Assembly: GCA_002373715.1 (NCBI GenBank)
Contig: DFLI01000005.1
Span: forward strand, 1 to 24,509
Reading direction: 5' to 3'
DNA from: Bacteroidales bacterium UBA3623
GTDB lineage: Bacteria > Bacteroidota > Bacteroidia > Bacteroidales > UBA932
DNA length: 24,509 nucleotides
The translations under genes were made by a program, and so were the position numbers. The notes beneath the pieces were generated by a model. The model had not been told where the DNA came from and ran no database searches. It worked only from the letters and a program-made list of their open reading frames with translations. Shown here piece after piece: positions 7,403 to 14,173 of this stretch. Position 1 is the first letter of the stretch. Every line of letters begins with the position of its first letter.

Positions 7403-8481
7403 TTTTGCTCAATCTCATACTGGCTTTTCTGCTACTCCAGGCTCCCGTCTCCTCCCTTGAGTCGGAGGGACAAGCCGCCCTGCAGGGCGGCCGGCCGGAG
7501 GCCGCGGGGGATAATAGGGGGCAGAGCCCCCTCAAAGAAGGTGGCGCGGAGGCTGGTGCGTCAGACATCGATGTGGGTGAAATCATCTTCGAACATATCG
7601 GAGACGAGTACGAGTGGCACATCACGGAATGGAAGGGCAAGGCCATTGCCATTCCGCTGCCCTGCATCGTCATCGATAACGGCGTCCACGTCTTCACCGT
7701 CCACCACGCGCAGGAGAACGGCTATACGCTGAACGAAGACGGCAAGCTGGTGAATGCCTCCACGGGCAAAAGGCCGATAGACCTTTCCATCACCAAGAAC
7801 GTGCTGGCCCTGATGATGAGCTCCCTCCTTCTTCTTGTCATCGTTCTCTGCACCGCCCGCTGGTACAAAAAGCACGATGCCCTGAAGGAAGCGCCCACAG
7901 GCCTGGCGGCCCTGATGGAGCCCCTTATCCTGATGGTGCACGAGATGGCTAAGGAAAACATCGGCCCGGATTACCGGAAGTTCTCCCCGTACCTCTGTAT
8001 GGCCTTCCTCTGGATCCTTCTGAACAATTTCATGGGCATTATGCCCTTCTTCCCGGGAGGCGCCAACCTCACCGGCAATATTGCCATAACCCTGGTGCTG
8101 GCCCTGTTCACCTTCTTCATGGTGAATCTGAACGGCACCAAGCACTACTATAAAGAGATTTTCAACCCGGACGTGCCGGTGTTCCTGAAGCCTGTGATGC
8201 CCCTTATCGAGGTATTCAGCGCCTTTATGAAGCCGGTGTCCCTTACCATCCGTCTGTTTGCCAATATGCTGGCGGGCCACATTATGATCCTGTCCATGGT
8301 GTGCATCATCTTCATCATGGCTAAGTACGGTCCGCTTCTGGGAAGCAGCATGACGGTAGTGAGCGTGCTCTTCGGCGTGTTCCTGGACGCCCTGGAGTGT
8401 CTGGTCAGTTTTATCCAGGCGTATGTTTTCACCACCCTGTCCTGCATCTATATCGGCCTGGCCAGGGCTCACGAAGAATAA
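7399..8481 (+). CDS. atpB: ATP synthase Fo subunit a, with repeat-derived insert
   Basis: Membrane stator subunit that carries the proton half-channels. Start 7399 was chosen because its ATGA overlaps the atpC stop; an in-frame ATG at 7387 would only add MCGG. The 361-residue product has a signal-like first segment (MILLNLILAFLLLQAPVSS), an extracytoplasmic region typical of Bacteroidota subunit a (DIDVGEIIFEHIGDEYEWHI ... VIDNGVHVFTVHH), then the conserved membrane helices. The essential Arg is Arg285 in LTIRLFANMLAGH, and the C-terminal FIQAYVFTTLSCIYIGLA helix is intact. Residues about 22-54 are Gly/Ala/Glu/Gln-rich and encoded by GC-rich palindromic repeat DNA (7465-7532). This lies between the signal segment and the conserved part, so the core should function normally. 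Confidence 0.95.
   Translation: MILLNLILAFLLLQAPVSSLESEGQAALQGGRPEAAGDNRGQSPLKEGGAEAGASDIDVGEIIFEHIGDEYEWHITEWKGKAIAIPLPCIVIDNGVHVFTVHHAQENGYTLNEDGKLVNASTGKRPIDLSITKNVLALMMSSLLLLVIVLCTARWYKKHDALKEAPTGLAALMEPLILMVHEMAKENIGPDYRKFSPYLCMAFLWILLNNFMGIMPFFPGGANLTGNIAITLVLALFTFFMVNLNGTKHYYKEIFNPDVPVFLKPVMPLIEVFSAFMKPVSLTIRLFANMLAGHIMILSMVCIIFIMAKYGPLLGSSMTVVSVLFGVFLDALECLVSFIQAYVFTTLSCIYIGLARAHEE
7465..7532. repeat. Palindromic repeat cluster inside atpB
   Basis: Three palindromes lie in tandem within the coding frame: a perfect 18-bp one, GCCGCCCTGCAGGGCGGC (7474-7491); CCGGCCGG (7491-7498); and AGGGGGC-aga-GCCCCCT (7516-7532). The stretch from GAGGGACA at 7465 resembles the repeat between the MFS and MATE genes (15633-15671) in sequence and order. 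It is translated as part of the N-terminal region of subunit a, as residues such as GQAALQGGRPEAAG. Confidence 0.8.
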
Positions 8482-8502
8482 TTAACTTAAATTATAGGTA
8501 TT

Positions 8503-8760
8503 ATGATTCTTTCTGCAATTTTACTCCAAGCTGCCGCAGGCGCCGCCCTCGGTAAGATCGGTGCTGCCTTCGGCGCTGCCATCGCCGCCCTGGCCGCTGC
8601 TATCGGTATCGGCAAGATTGGCAAATCCACCATGGAAGCCATTGCCCGTCAGCCGGAAAGCGCCGGTAACCTTCGTTCCTCCATGCTGGTGGCTGCCGGT
8701 ATGGTGGAAGGTGCCGCCCTGTTTGCCATCATCGTCTGCCTCCTCATCCTTTTCCGCTAG
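8503..8760 (+). CDS. atpE: ATP synthase Fo subunit c
   Basis: Forms the rotating c-ring. The 85-residue product is two hydrophobic helices joined by the polar loop ARQPES that contacts F1. The ion-binding carboxylate is Glu69 in GMVEGAALFAII. The residues that coordinate sodium in Na+-type c subunits are missing: the Gln position in helix 1 is Ile, and the Ser/Thr after the Glu is Gly-Ala. This suggests a proton-driven enzyme. The N-terminal MILSAILLQAAAG may be an uncleaved start of helix 1. A 21-bp AT-rich gap precedes it, the largest within the operon; 3 bp separate it from atpF. Confidence 0.97.
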   Translation: MILSAILLQAAAGAALGKIGAAFGAAIAALAAAIGIGKIGKSTMEAIARQPESAGNLRSSMLVAAGMVEGAALFAIIVCLLILFR

Positions 8761-8763
8761 CCT

Positions 8764-9270
8764 ATGTCGCTCGTTACGCCCGAATTCGGCCTCTTATTTT
8801 GGATGGTCGTTATCTTCGGCATCGTGTTCTTCCTCCTGGCAAAGTTCGGTTTCCCGATCATTACAGACATGGTGGATGAACGCAGTGCCAAGATAGCCAA
8901 GTCCCTGAAGGATGCCGATGAAATAGAGGCGCGTATGGCGGCGTGGAAGGAAGAACAGGCCAAAATGGTGGAAGACACCCGCCGGCAACAGGCGGCTATT
9001 CTGAAAAACGCCACGGAAACCAAGGCCCAGATAGTGGCCGACGCCAAGGCGCAAGCCAAGGCCGAGGCAGACAAGATTCTGGCCGAAGCCAAGACTCAGA
9101 TAGCTGCCGAGAAGGAGAGCGCCCTGCGGGACGTGCGCAAGGAAATAGCCCTCCTGGGTGTGCAGGTGGCCGAAAAGATCCTCCGAAACGAGCTTTCCGA
9201 CGAAGGCAGCCAACGCGCCTTCATAGACAAGCTGGTGGACGAGGCCAACGAGGCTAAACTCCGTTCATGA
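8764..9270 (+). CDS. atpF: ATP synthase Fo subunit b
   Basis: Peripheral stalk subunit that holds the F1 hexamer against rotation. The 168-residue product has one N-terminal membrane helix (FGLLFWMVVIFGIVFFLLAKF, about residues 8-28) followed by a long charged, Ala-rich helix (about 35-150) suited to a dimeric coiled coil. The conserved RSAKIAKSL-type membrane-proximal region and the C-terminal delta-contact region (VAEKILRNEL) are present. Length is normal. The stop overlaps atpH by ATGA. Confidence 0.97.
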   Translation: MSLVTPEFGLLFWMVVIFGIVFFLLAKFGFPIITDMVDERSAKIAKSLKDADEIEARMAAWKEEQAKMVEDTRRQQAAILKNATETKAQIVADAKAQAKAEADKILAEAKTQIAAEKESALRDVRKEIALLGVQVAEKILRNELSDEGSQRAFIDKLVDEANEAKLRS

Positions 9271-9827
9271 ACCGAAGCATCGTCATAATGCGCTATGCCC
9301 TTGCGCTGGTGAAGTATGTCCGTGAAGGCGGGCAGGGGGAGATTGTGTGCTCCGAGGCCGATCAGCTCATGCTTACCATTCACAATACGCCCGAGTTGAA
9401 GCGGATGGTTACTGCGGCTAACGACGTAGTGAGCCCCTTTGACAAGAAGAAGCTCCTGCAGAGCGCCCTGGGAGACCGCATGTCTCCGGAGCTGAGCCGC
9501 TTCCTTTCCCTCCTGAACAAGAACGGCCGCATGAATCTGGTAGAAGACATCCTGCGGGACTTTGTGGATATGTACCGCCGCAGCGTGGGGGTGAGAAAAG
9601 CCCATCTGGTTACCGTTCAGGAACCTTCGGAGCGTCTGCTACAGCGCCTGAAAGCCCTGGTGAAGCAAAAGACAGGGGACGATGTAATTATTGAAGTGGA
9701 TGTAGATCCGTCCATCATAGGCGGCTTTGTCTTCGATATAGACGACTATCTCATGGACGCCAGCGTGAAACGCCAGCTGGATCTTATCCGCGAACAGTTT
9801 ATTGAAAAGAACAGAAGAATAATCTAA
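9267..9827 (+). CDS. atpH: ATP synthase F1 subunit delta
   Basis: Joins the top of the alpha/beta hexamer to subunit b. The 186-residue product shows the N-terminal helical domain (MRYALALVKYV ... FLSLLNKNGRMNLVEDILRDF) and the C-terminal signature VDPSIIGGFVFDIDDYLMDASVKRQLD. Start 9267 adds seven residues before MRYALAL, similar to other Bacteroidota proteins, and is tied to atpF by ATGA. The stop overlaps the atpA start as TAATG. Confidence 0.96.
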   Translation: MNRSIVIMRYALALVKYVREGGQGEIVCSEADQLMLTIHNTPELKRMVTAANDVVSPFDKKKLLQSALGDRMSPELSRFLSLLNKNGRMNLVEDILRDFVDMYRRSVGVRKAHLVTVQEPSERLLQRLKALVKQKTGDDVIIEVDVDPSIIGGFVFDIDDYLMDASVKRQLDLIREQFIEKNRRII

Positions 9828-11410
9828 TGGCAACATCTTTGAAGCCCAGTGAAGTGAGCGATATCCTGCTCGGACAGCTCCAAGACATGAAGAACTCTCT
9901 CCAGTTCGAGGAGATTGGCAAGGCCCTGCAGGTGAGTGACGGTGTGGTCCGCATCTATGGCCTGGATCATGCCGAGGCCGGCGAATTGCTGGATTGCGGC
10001 AACGGCGTCATGGCCGTGGTGATGAACCTGGAGGCCGATAATGTGGGCGCCGTGCTCATGGGCCCCACCGACCGTGTGAAGGAAGGCATGGTGGTGCGCC
10101 GTACCGGCCGCATTGCCTCTATTGGCGTGAACGATAAGCTGGCCGGTCGCGTGATAGACCCGCTGGGCAACCCGCTGGACGGCCTGGGCCCCATCGAGGG
10201 AGAGAAGGTGGACATGCCGCTGGAGCGCAAGGCTCCCGGCGTTATCTTCCGCCAGCCGGTGAACGAGCCCCTGCAGACGGGCCTGAAGGCCATCGACGCC
10301 ATGATTCCCATCGGCCGAGGACAGCGTGAGCTCATTATCGGAGACCGTCAGACTGGTAAGACCGCCATTGCCATTGATACCATTATTAATCAGCGCCAGG
10401 CCTATGAGGCAGGAGACCCTGTGTTCTGCATTTACGTGGCTGTTGGCCAGAAGGGTTCCACCGTGGCTTCCATCGTGAAGACGCTGCGGGAGCACGGGGC
10501 CATGGATTACACCGTGGTGGTGGCCGCAACGGCCTCCGACCCTGCCGCTCTGCAGTACTATGCCCCCTTCTCCGGGGCTGCCATCGGCGAGTATTACCGG
10601 GACACCGGACGCCATGCGCTGGTAGTTTATGACGACCTTTCCAAGCAGGCGGTGGCCTACCGTGAAGTGTCCCTGATCCTGCGCCGCCCTTCCGGCCGTG
10701 AAGCTTATCCCGGAGATATCTTCTACCTCCACAGCCGTTTGCTGGAGCGCGCAGCCCGCATTATCGACCAGCAGGAAGTGGCCGAAAAGATGAACGACCT
10801 TCCGGCCGCCCTGAAGGGCAAGGTGAAGGGAGGTGGTTCCCTCACGGCCCTACCCATCATTGAGACGCAGGCCGGTGACGTATCGGCCTATATCCCTACC
10901 AACGTGATTTCTATCACCGACGGTCAGATTTACCTGGAGCAGAGCCTCTTTAACCAGGGCGTGCGTCCCGCTATCAACGTGGGAATTTCCGTATCCCGTG
11001 TAGGTGGCAGCGCCCAGGTGAAATCCATGAAGAAGGTGGCAGGTACCCTTAAGATAGACCAGGCCCAGTGGGCCGAACTGGAGGCCTTCTCCAAGTTCTC
11101 CTCCGATGTGGACAAGGTAACCGAACTGGCCCTGGACAAAGGCCGTAAGAACAACCAGCTCCTCATCCAGCCCCAATACAGCCCCATGCCCGTGGGAGAA
11201 CAGGTGGCCATTCTTTACTGCGGCACCCGCGGCCTCATGAGAGACATTGCCATCGACCAGGTGCGCCCCTTCCAAGATGCCTTCCTGGATCGTCTCCGCG
11301 CCACCAACGCCACCGACGTACTGCAGCCTCTGGGTGAAGGCAAGCTCACCCCCGAAATAGAGAAGATTCTTACCGAAACGGCTGAATCTGTAATCCTGGC
11401 CATGAAGTAA
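9827..11410 (+). CDS. atpA: ATP synthase F1 subunit alpha
   Basis: Non-catalytic nucleotide-binding subunit alternating with beta. The 527-residue product has the N-terminal delta-binding region (KPSEVSDILLGQLQ), the P-loop GDRQTGKT at residues 172-179, the VYDDLSKQAVAYREVSLILRRPSGREAYPGDIFYLHSRLLERAA signature region, and the SVSRVGGSAQVKSMKKVAGTLK block near the arginine finger. Length is as expected. The start shares one base with the atpH stop (TAATG), and its stop is joined in the same way to atpG. Confidence 0.98.
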   Translation: MATSLKPSEVSDILLGQLQDMKNSLQFEEIGKALQVSDGVVRIYGLDHAEAGELLDCGNGVMAVVMNLEADNVGAVLMGPTDRVKEGMVVRRTGRIASIGVNDKLAGRVIDPLGNPLDGLGPIEGEKVDMPLERKAPGVIFRQPVNEPLQTGLKAIDAMIPIGRGQRELIIGDRQTGKTAIAIDTIINQRQAYEAGDPVFCIYVAVGQKGSTVASIVKTLREHGAMDYTVVVAATASDPAALQYYAPFSGAAIGEYYRDTGRHALVVYDDLSKQAVAYREVSLILRRPSGREAYPGDIFYLHSRLLERAARIIDQQEVAEKMNDLPAALKGKVKGGGSLTALPIIETQAGDVSAYIPTNVISITDGQIYLEQSLFNQGVRPAINVGISVSRVGGSAQVKSMKKVAGTLKIDQAQWAELEAFSKFSSDVDKVTELALDKGRKNNQLLIQPQYSPMPVGEQVAILYCGTRGLMRDIAIDQVRPFQDAFLDRLRATNATDVLQPLGEGKLTPEIEKILTETAESVILAMK

Positions 11411-12354
11411 TGCCCACCCTGAAGGAAATAAAAGGCCGCATCGGCTCCGTCAAAAGCACGCTGAAGATAACTTCGGCTATGAAACTGGTGTCCAGCGCCA
11501 AGCTTCGCAAAGCGCAGAACGCCATTGAGGCCATGCGTCCGTATCAGGAGGCCCTGCAACAGATTCTGGAGGCCACTTCCGGAACCCCGTCCGGAATAAT
11601 GGACGTTATTCCGGATGCAGCGGCGGTTTTGGGCTCCTTGTCCGGAAATAGTGCCGATAATCCGGATGCGAATCCGCGCCCGAGGGTGGTGGTGGCCATC
11701 GCTTCCAACTCCTCGCTCTGCGGCGGCTTCAACGCCAACATCATTGCCAAGGTGAGGGAAGTGCGTAAACCCGGAGACGTGGTGTATTCCATAGGCCGAA
11801 AGATGGCCGATGCCATGCGCAAGGACGGTTTCCCTTCGCCGGAAGACGGTAATGCCCTCATAGAGCATCCGGCTTATGGCCCCGCCGCAGCGATGGTGGA
11901 AAAGCTGATGGAAGAGCAGCAGGAAGGCCGGATAGGAGAGGTGCTGCTGGTGTACAACCACTTCGTTTCCACTGCCCGGCAAGTGCCTACGGTAGAAACG
12001 ATGATGCGGGAGACGCCCGGTCAGGCCGGGGGTGACGTCATGCCCGGCTCCGACCGGGCATCTATGGTGGCCAATCCAGCCAACGCAACGCCAGCGCATG
12101 AGGATTTTATCATCGAGCCAAGCCGCAAAGTGCTGCGCGAGGCCCTGGAGCCCAAAGTGCTTAAGCTGAAACTGTATGCCGCGCTGCTGGACAGCTCCGC
12201 CGCAGAGCATGCTGCCCGCACTGTGGCCATGCAAACCGCCACCGACAATGCAGACAATCTGCTGCAGGAACTCACCCTGCAGTACAACAAGGGCCGTCAG
12301 CAAAAGATTACGTCCGAGATTCTGGACCTGGCCGGCGGTCAGTCCCAAGACTAA
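11410..12354 (+). CDS. atpG: ATP synthase F1 subunit gamma, with two extra loops
   Basis: Rotor shaft of F1. The 314-residue product keeps the two terminal helices that form the coiled coil (LKEIKGRIGSVKSTLKITSAMKLVSSAKLRKA; AEHAARTVAMQTATDNADNLLQELTLQYNKGRQQKITSEILDLAGG) and the SLCGGFN core strand. It is somewhat longer than the 285-295 residues I expect for the phylum. The excess lies in two places: residues about 56-92, encoded by a TCCGGA-rich stretch, and about 199-230, encoded by a two-hairpin repeat (12012-12062). Both fall in loops of the Rossmann-like domain, so function should be kept. It is the last gene of the operon; weak hairpins follow. Confidence 0.95.
   Translation: MPTLKEIKGRIGSVKSTLKITSAMKLVSSAKLRKAQNAIEAMRPYQEALQQILEATSGTPSGIMDVIPDAAAVLGSLSGNSADNPDANPRPRVVVAIASNSSLCGGFNANIIAKVREVRKPGDVVYSIGRKMADAMRKDGFPSPEDGNALIEHPAYGPAAAMVEKLMEEQQEGRIGEVLLVYNHFVSTARQVPTVETMMRETPGQAGGDVMPGSDRASMVANPANATPAHEDFIIEPSRKVLREALEPKVLKLKLYAALLDSSAAEHAARTVAMQTATDNADNLLQELTLQYNKGRQQKITSEILDLAGGQSQD
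11578..11666. repeat. TCCGGA cluster with inverted repeat in atpG
   Basis: Five TCCGGA hexamers occur in 89 bp (11578, 11590, 11610, 11641, 11661). Two belong to a perfect inverted repeat: TCCGGAATAA (11590-11599) and TTATTCCGGA (11606-11615) around a 6-base spacer. The region encodes the variable segment SGTPSGIMDVIPDAAAVLGS of gamma, before the conserved VVVAIASNSSLCGG. Confidence 0.7.
12012..12062. repeat. REPIN-like double palindrome in atpG
   Basis: Two hairpins stand back to back. CCCGG-tcagg-CCGGG lies at 12016-12030 and ATGCCCGG-ctccga-CCGGGCAT at 12040-12061, joined at a TGACGTCA palindrome (12033-12040). The second half is roughly the reverse complement of the first, as in REP doublets. 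The same module occurs in the MATE gene at 16343-16389. In frame it encodes GQAGGDVMPGSDRASM in the gamma subunit. Confidence 0.8.
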
Positions 12355-12364
12355 AAAAAGAATT

Positions 12365-12399
12365 CCCGCGAGCGATTTTCACAAATGGCTGCGGGGTTT
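12365..12399 (+). terminator. Possible terminator after atpG
   Basis: CCCGC (12365-12369) plus AGC pairs with GCT plus GCGGG (12088-region mate at 12388-12395) around a 14-base loop, followed only by GTTTAT. The weak T-tail makes this a tentative end of the ATP synthase transcript in the convergent gap before the YitT gene. Confidence 0.4.
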
Positions 12400-12406
12400 A
12401 TAGTAA

Positions 12407-12431
12407 GGTATCAATATTTATGTCTGATACC
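12407..12431. repeat. Inverted repeat between atpG and the YitT gene
   Basis: GGTATCA (12407-12413) and TGATACC (12425-12431) are perfect 7-bp arms around an 11-base AT-rich loop. The site lies between convergent genes, so a role in ending either transcript is possible. There is no T-run on either side. Confidence 0.45.
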
Positions 12432-12479
12432 ACAGTATTCCAATTCCGTGCCAAAACTGGCCGGCGGTGAAAAAATTTT

Positions 12480-13439
12480 TTACGATTCTTTGATTTCTGC
12501 CTCTGCGGCCTTCCTTTCGGCCTCTTTCTTTTTGTGCTTCTTCTGGTTCCAGTCTCCGTAAATTTCACTTACGTTGCCGGCGGTGATGAAGCCGTGGATG
12601 TCGTTGACCTTCATGAACTTCATAAGGTCGGCAAATTCGTTCTGGGTGAGCAGGGCCTGGATTTCAATGTTCTGGTTACCGTTGTAGCCACCGGTTACAT
12701 TATAGAGGGAGCAGCCCCGCTGTAAGTCTTCAATAATGTATTTGCGCAGGCGCTCGTGCTGGGAGGAAATAATGCACACGCGTTTGCGGCGGTTGAGGCT
12801 GGCGGTGAAATAATCCAGGGCCAGACCGTTAATCCAGGTGCCGATAAGGCCGATGATTACCAGCCGGAAGGGGTTCACGAAGAAGGCGGTGCAGCAGATG
12901 AGGGCGCCGGCTACCGTCACGGAAGTGCCAATGTCAAAGTGCAGGTACTTGTTCACAATCTTCGCAAGGATATCCAGGCCGCCGGTGGAAGCGTTGATGT
13001 GGAAGAGGATGGTTTGCGAAGCGCTTAGGACGAGCACGAAGCAAAGCAGGTCAAACCAGGGGTCTCCCATCAGAGAGGTGGAACCGGGCTCAATGATGCG
13101 GCTCACGGGAAACACTTTCTCCCAAAATTCAATGAAAGGACCCAGGATGAGGGCGGTGTACACCGTTTTGGCGCCAAACTCATGGCCAATGAGGAACCAG
13201 GCCATAATGAGGAGAGCGGCGTTGATAATGGTTACCACCAGCGACACCTTCACCGTGATGCCTGCCAGGCCAAAGAGACTGGAAATAACCATGGACAAAC
13301 CGGTAATGGAACCGATAACCAGATTGCTGGGCATGAGGAAATAATACACGGCGGCAGCGGCAATGAGCATGGCCACCGTCATAATGATGAGCTCTTTCCA
13401 GAACTTCCAGGTTCCCAGGACGCGGAGAATCTCTTTCAT
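12480..13439 (-). CDS. YitT family membrane protein
   Basis: A 319-residue protein. Residues about 15-210 hold several hydrophobic helices with the YitT-type blocks FLMPSNLVIGSITGLSM and INASTGGLDILAKIV. The C-terminal cytoplasmic domain (about 215-300; RRKRVCIISSQHERLRKYIIEDLQRGCSLYNVTGGYNG) is DUF2179, a small ferredoxin-like domain common in this family. A charged Lys/Glu-rich tail ends the protein. The family is widespread and often annotated as a transporter, but its substrate is unknown. It is a single leftward gene, divergent from the HAD gene, and its promoter is unclear. Confidence 0.88.
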   Translation of the reverse strand: MKEILRVLGTWKFWKELIIMTVAMLIAAAAVYYFLMPSNLVIGSITGLSMVISSLFGLAGITVKVSLVVTIINAALLIMAWFLIGHEFGAKTVYTALILGPFIEFWEKVFPVSRIIEPGSTSLMGDPWFDLLCFVLVLSASQTILFHINASTGGLDILAKIVNKYLHFDIGTSVTVAGALICCTAFFVNPFRLVIIGLIGTWINGLALDYFTASLNRRKRVCIISSQHERLRKYIIEDLQRGCSLYNVTGGYNGNQNIEIQALLTQNEFADLMKFMKVNDIHGFITAGNVSEIYGDWNQKKHKKKEAERKAAEAEIKES

Positions 13440-13466
13440 TTTGATTAGTTTTAGTCCATAAAGTTA

Positions 13467-13486
13467 ACACTTTTTTGCAAAAGTGT
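13467..13486. repeat. Inverted repeat between divergent YitT and HAD genes
   Basis: ACACTTTT (13467-13474) and AAAAGTGT (13479-13486) are perfect 8-bp arms around TTGC. It lies 28 bp upstream of the YitT start, where an operator or a leader hairpin would be placed. No regulator is adjacent. Confidence 0.5.
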
Positions 13487-13545
13487 AGCTGAAGATATTG
13501 ATTATTTATATTGGCCGAGGTTCTGTGCAGATGATAAAAAGTTCG

Positions 13546-13553
13546 TATCTTTG
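13546..13553 (+). promoter_or_regulatory. -7 promoter box of the HAD/MFS unit
   Basis: TATCTTTG matches TAnnTTTG exactly and ends 7 bp before the ATG at 13561, so the mRNA would be leaderless or nearly so. TCTG 20 bp upstream (13522-13525) is a one-mismatch -33 candidate. This also fixes the start at 13561 rather than the in-frame ATG at 13498. Confidence 0.7.
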
Positions 13554-13560
13554 TACTTAT

Positions 13561-14172
13561 ATGGAAAAAGCGATTGTATTCGATATAGGAGGAGTCCTGG
13601 TGCAGTTGGATATGCCGGGATGCATAGAGGCGTTCCGCCGCATCCTGGGCTTCGAGCGCATCACGGAATTGCTGGACCCCTGGCACCAGAAGGGCATCTA
13701 CGGGGAAATGGAAGCCGGCACGCTTTCGGCCGATGAATTCCGCCGTCAGGTGCTGGCCGATTCCCGTCCCGGCTGCGTTCCGGGAGATGTAGACCAGGCC
13801 ATGAAATGCCTTCTGGCCGGGGTAGACCCTAGGACGGCGCAGGTGGTGAAAAGCCTCAGGAACCGCTACCCGCTGTACCTCCTTTCCAACAACAATCCCA
13901 TCTCCATGCCTTTCTGCCTCCAGGCCCTGAAGGATGCCGGGCTGGATCCGGAAACCACCTTCAAGGATCAGTTCATCTCCTGCGAGATGAAGATGCTCAA
14001 GCCATCGGCCCAAATCTATCAGGAGGCGGTGCGCCGCATTGGCCTGCCGGCAAAGGACGTCATTTTCTTAGACGACAATGCCGCCAATGTGGAGGGCGCC
14101 CGGGCCGTGGGCATAGACGCCCGCTATTACCAGCCCGGCAGCGATATGGCCCAACTGTTATCAGACCTTTAA
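13561..14172 (+). CDS. HAD-family phosphatase (YihX-like, subfamily IA)
   Basis: A 203-residue haloacid-dehalogenase-fold hydrolase. Motif I is VFDIGGVLV with nucleophile Asp8; the usual second Asp is Gly, as in YihX-type glucose-1-phosphate phosphatases. A helical cap follows (about 15-90), then motif II LLSNNNP, motif III Lys in KMLKPSAQIY, and motif IV FLDDNAANVEGARAVGI. The likely substrate is a small sugar phosphate or similar, but the sequence does not decide it. Start 13561 follows the promoter box by 7 bp. The MFS gene begins 1 bp after its stop, so the two are coexpressed; a sugar-phosphate importer beside a sugar-phosphate phosphatase makes sense, though this is inference. Confidence 0.88.
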   Translation: MEKAIVFDIGGVLVQLDMPGCIEAFRRILGFERITELLDPWHQKGIYGEMEAGTLSADEFRRQVLADSRPGCVPGDVDQAMKCLLAGVDPRTAQVVKSLRNRYPLYLLSNNNPISMPFCLQALKDAGLDPETTFKDQFISCEMKMLKPSAQIYQEAVRRIGLPAKDVIFLDDNAANVEGARAVGIDARYYQPGSDMAQLLSDL

Positions 14173-14173
14173 C

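Noticed and set aside
8503..8760. Sodium-type c subunit
   Set aside because: Helix 1 has Ile where Na+ types have Gln, and the Glu69 is followed by Gly-Ala rather than Ser/Thr.
12467..12482. A6T6 tract as terminator of the YitT gene
   Set aside because: It is not preceded by a GC stem in the direction of transcription and overlaps the stop codon.
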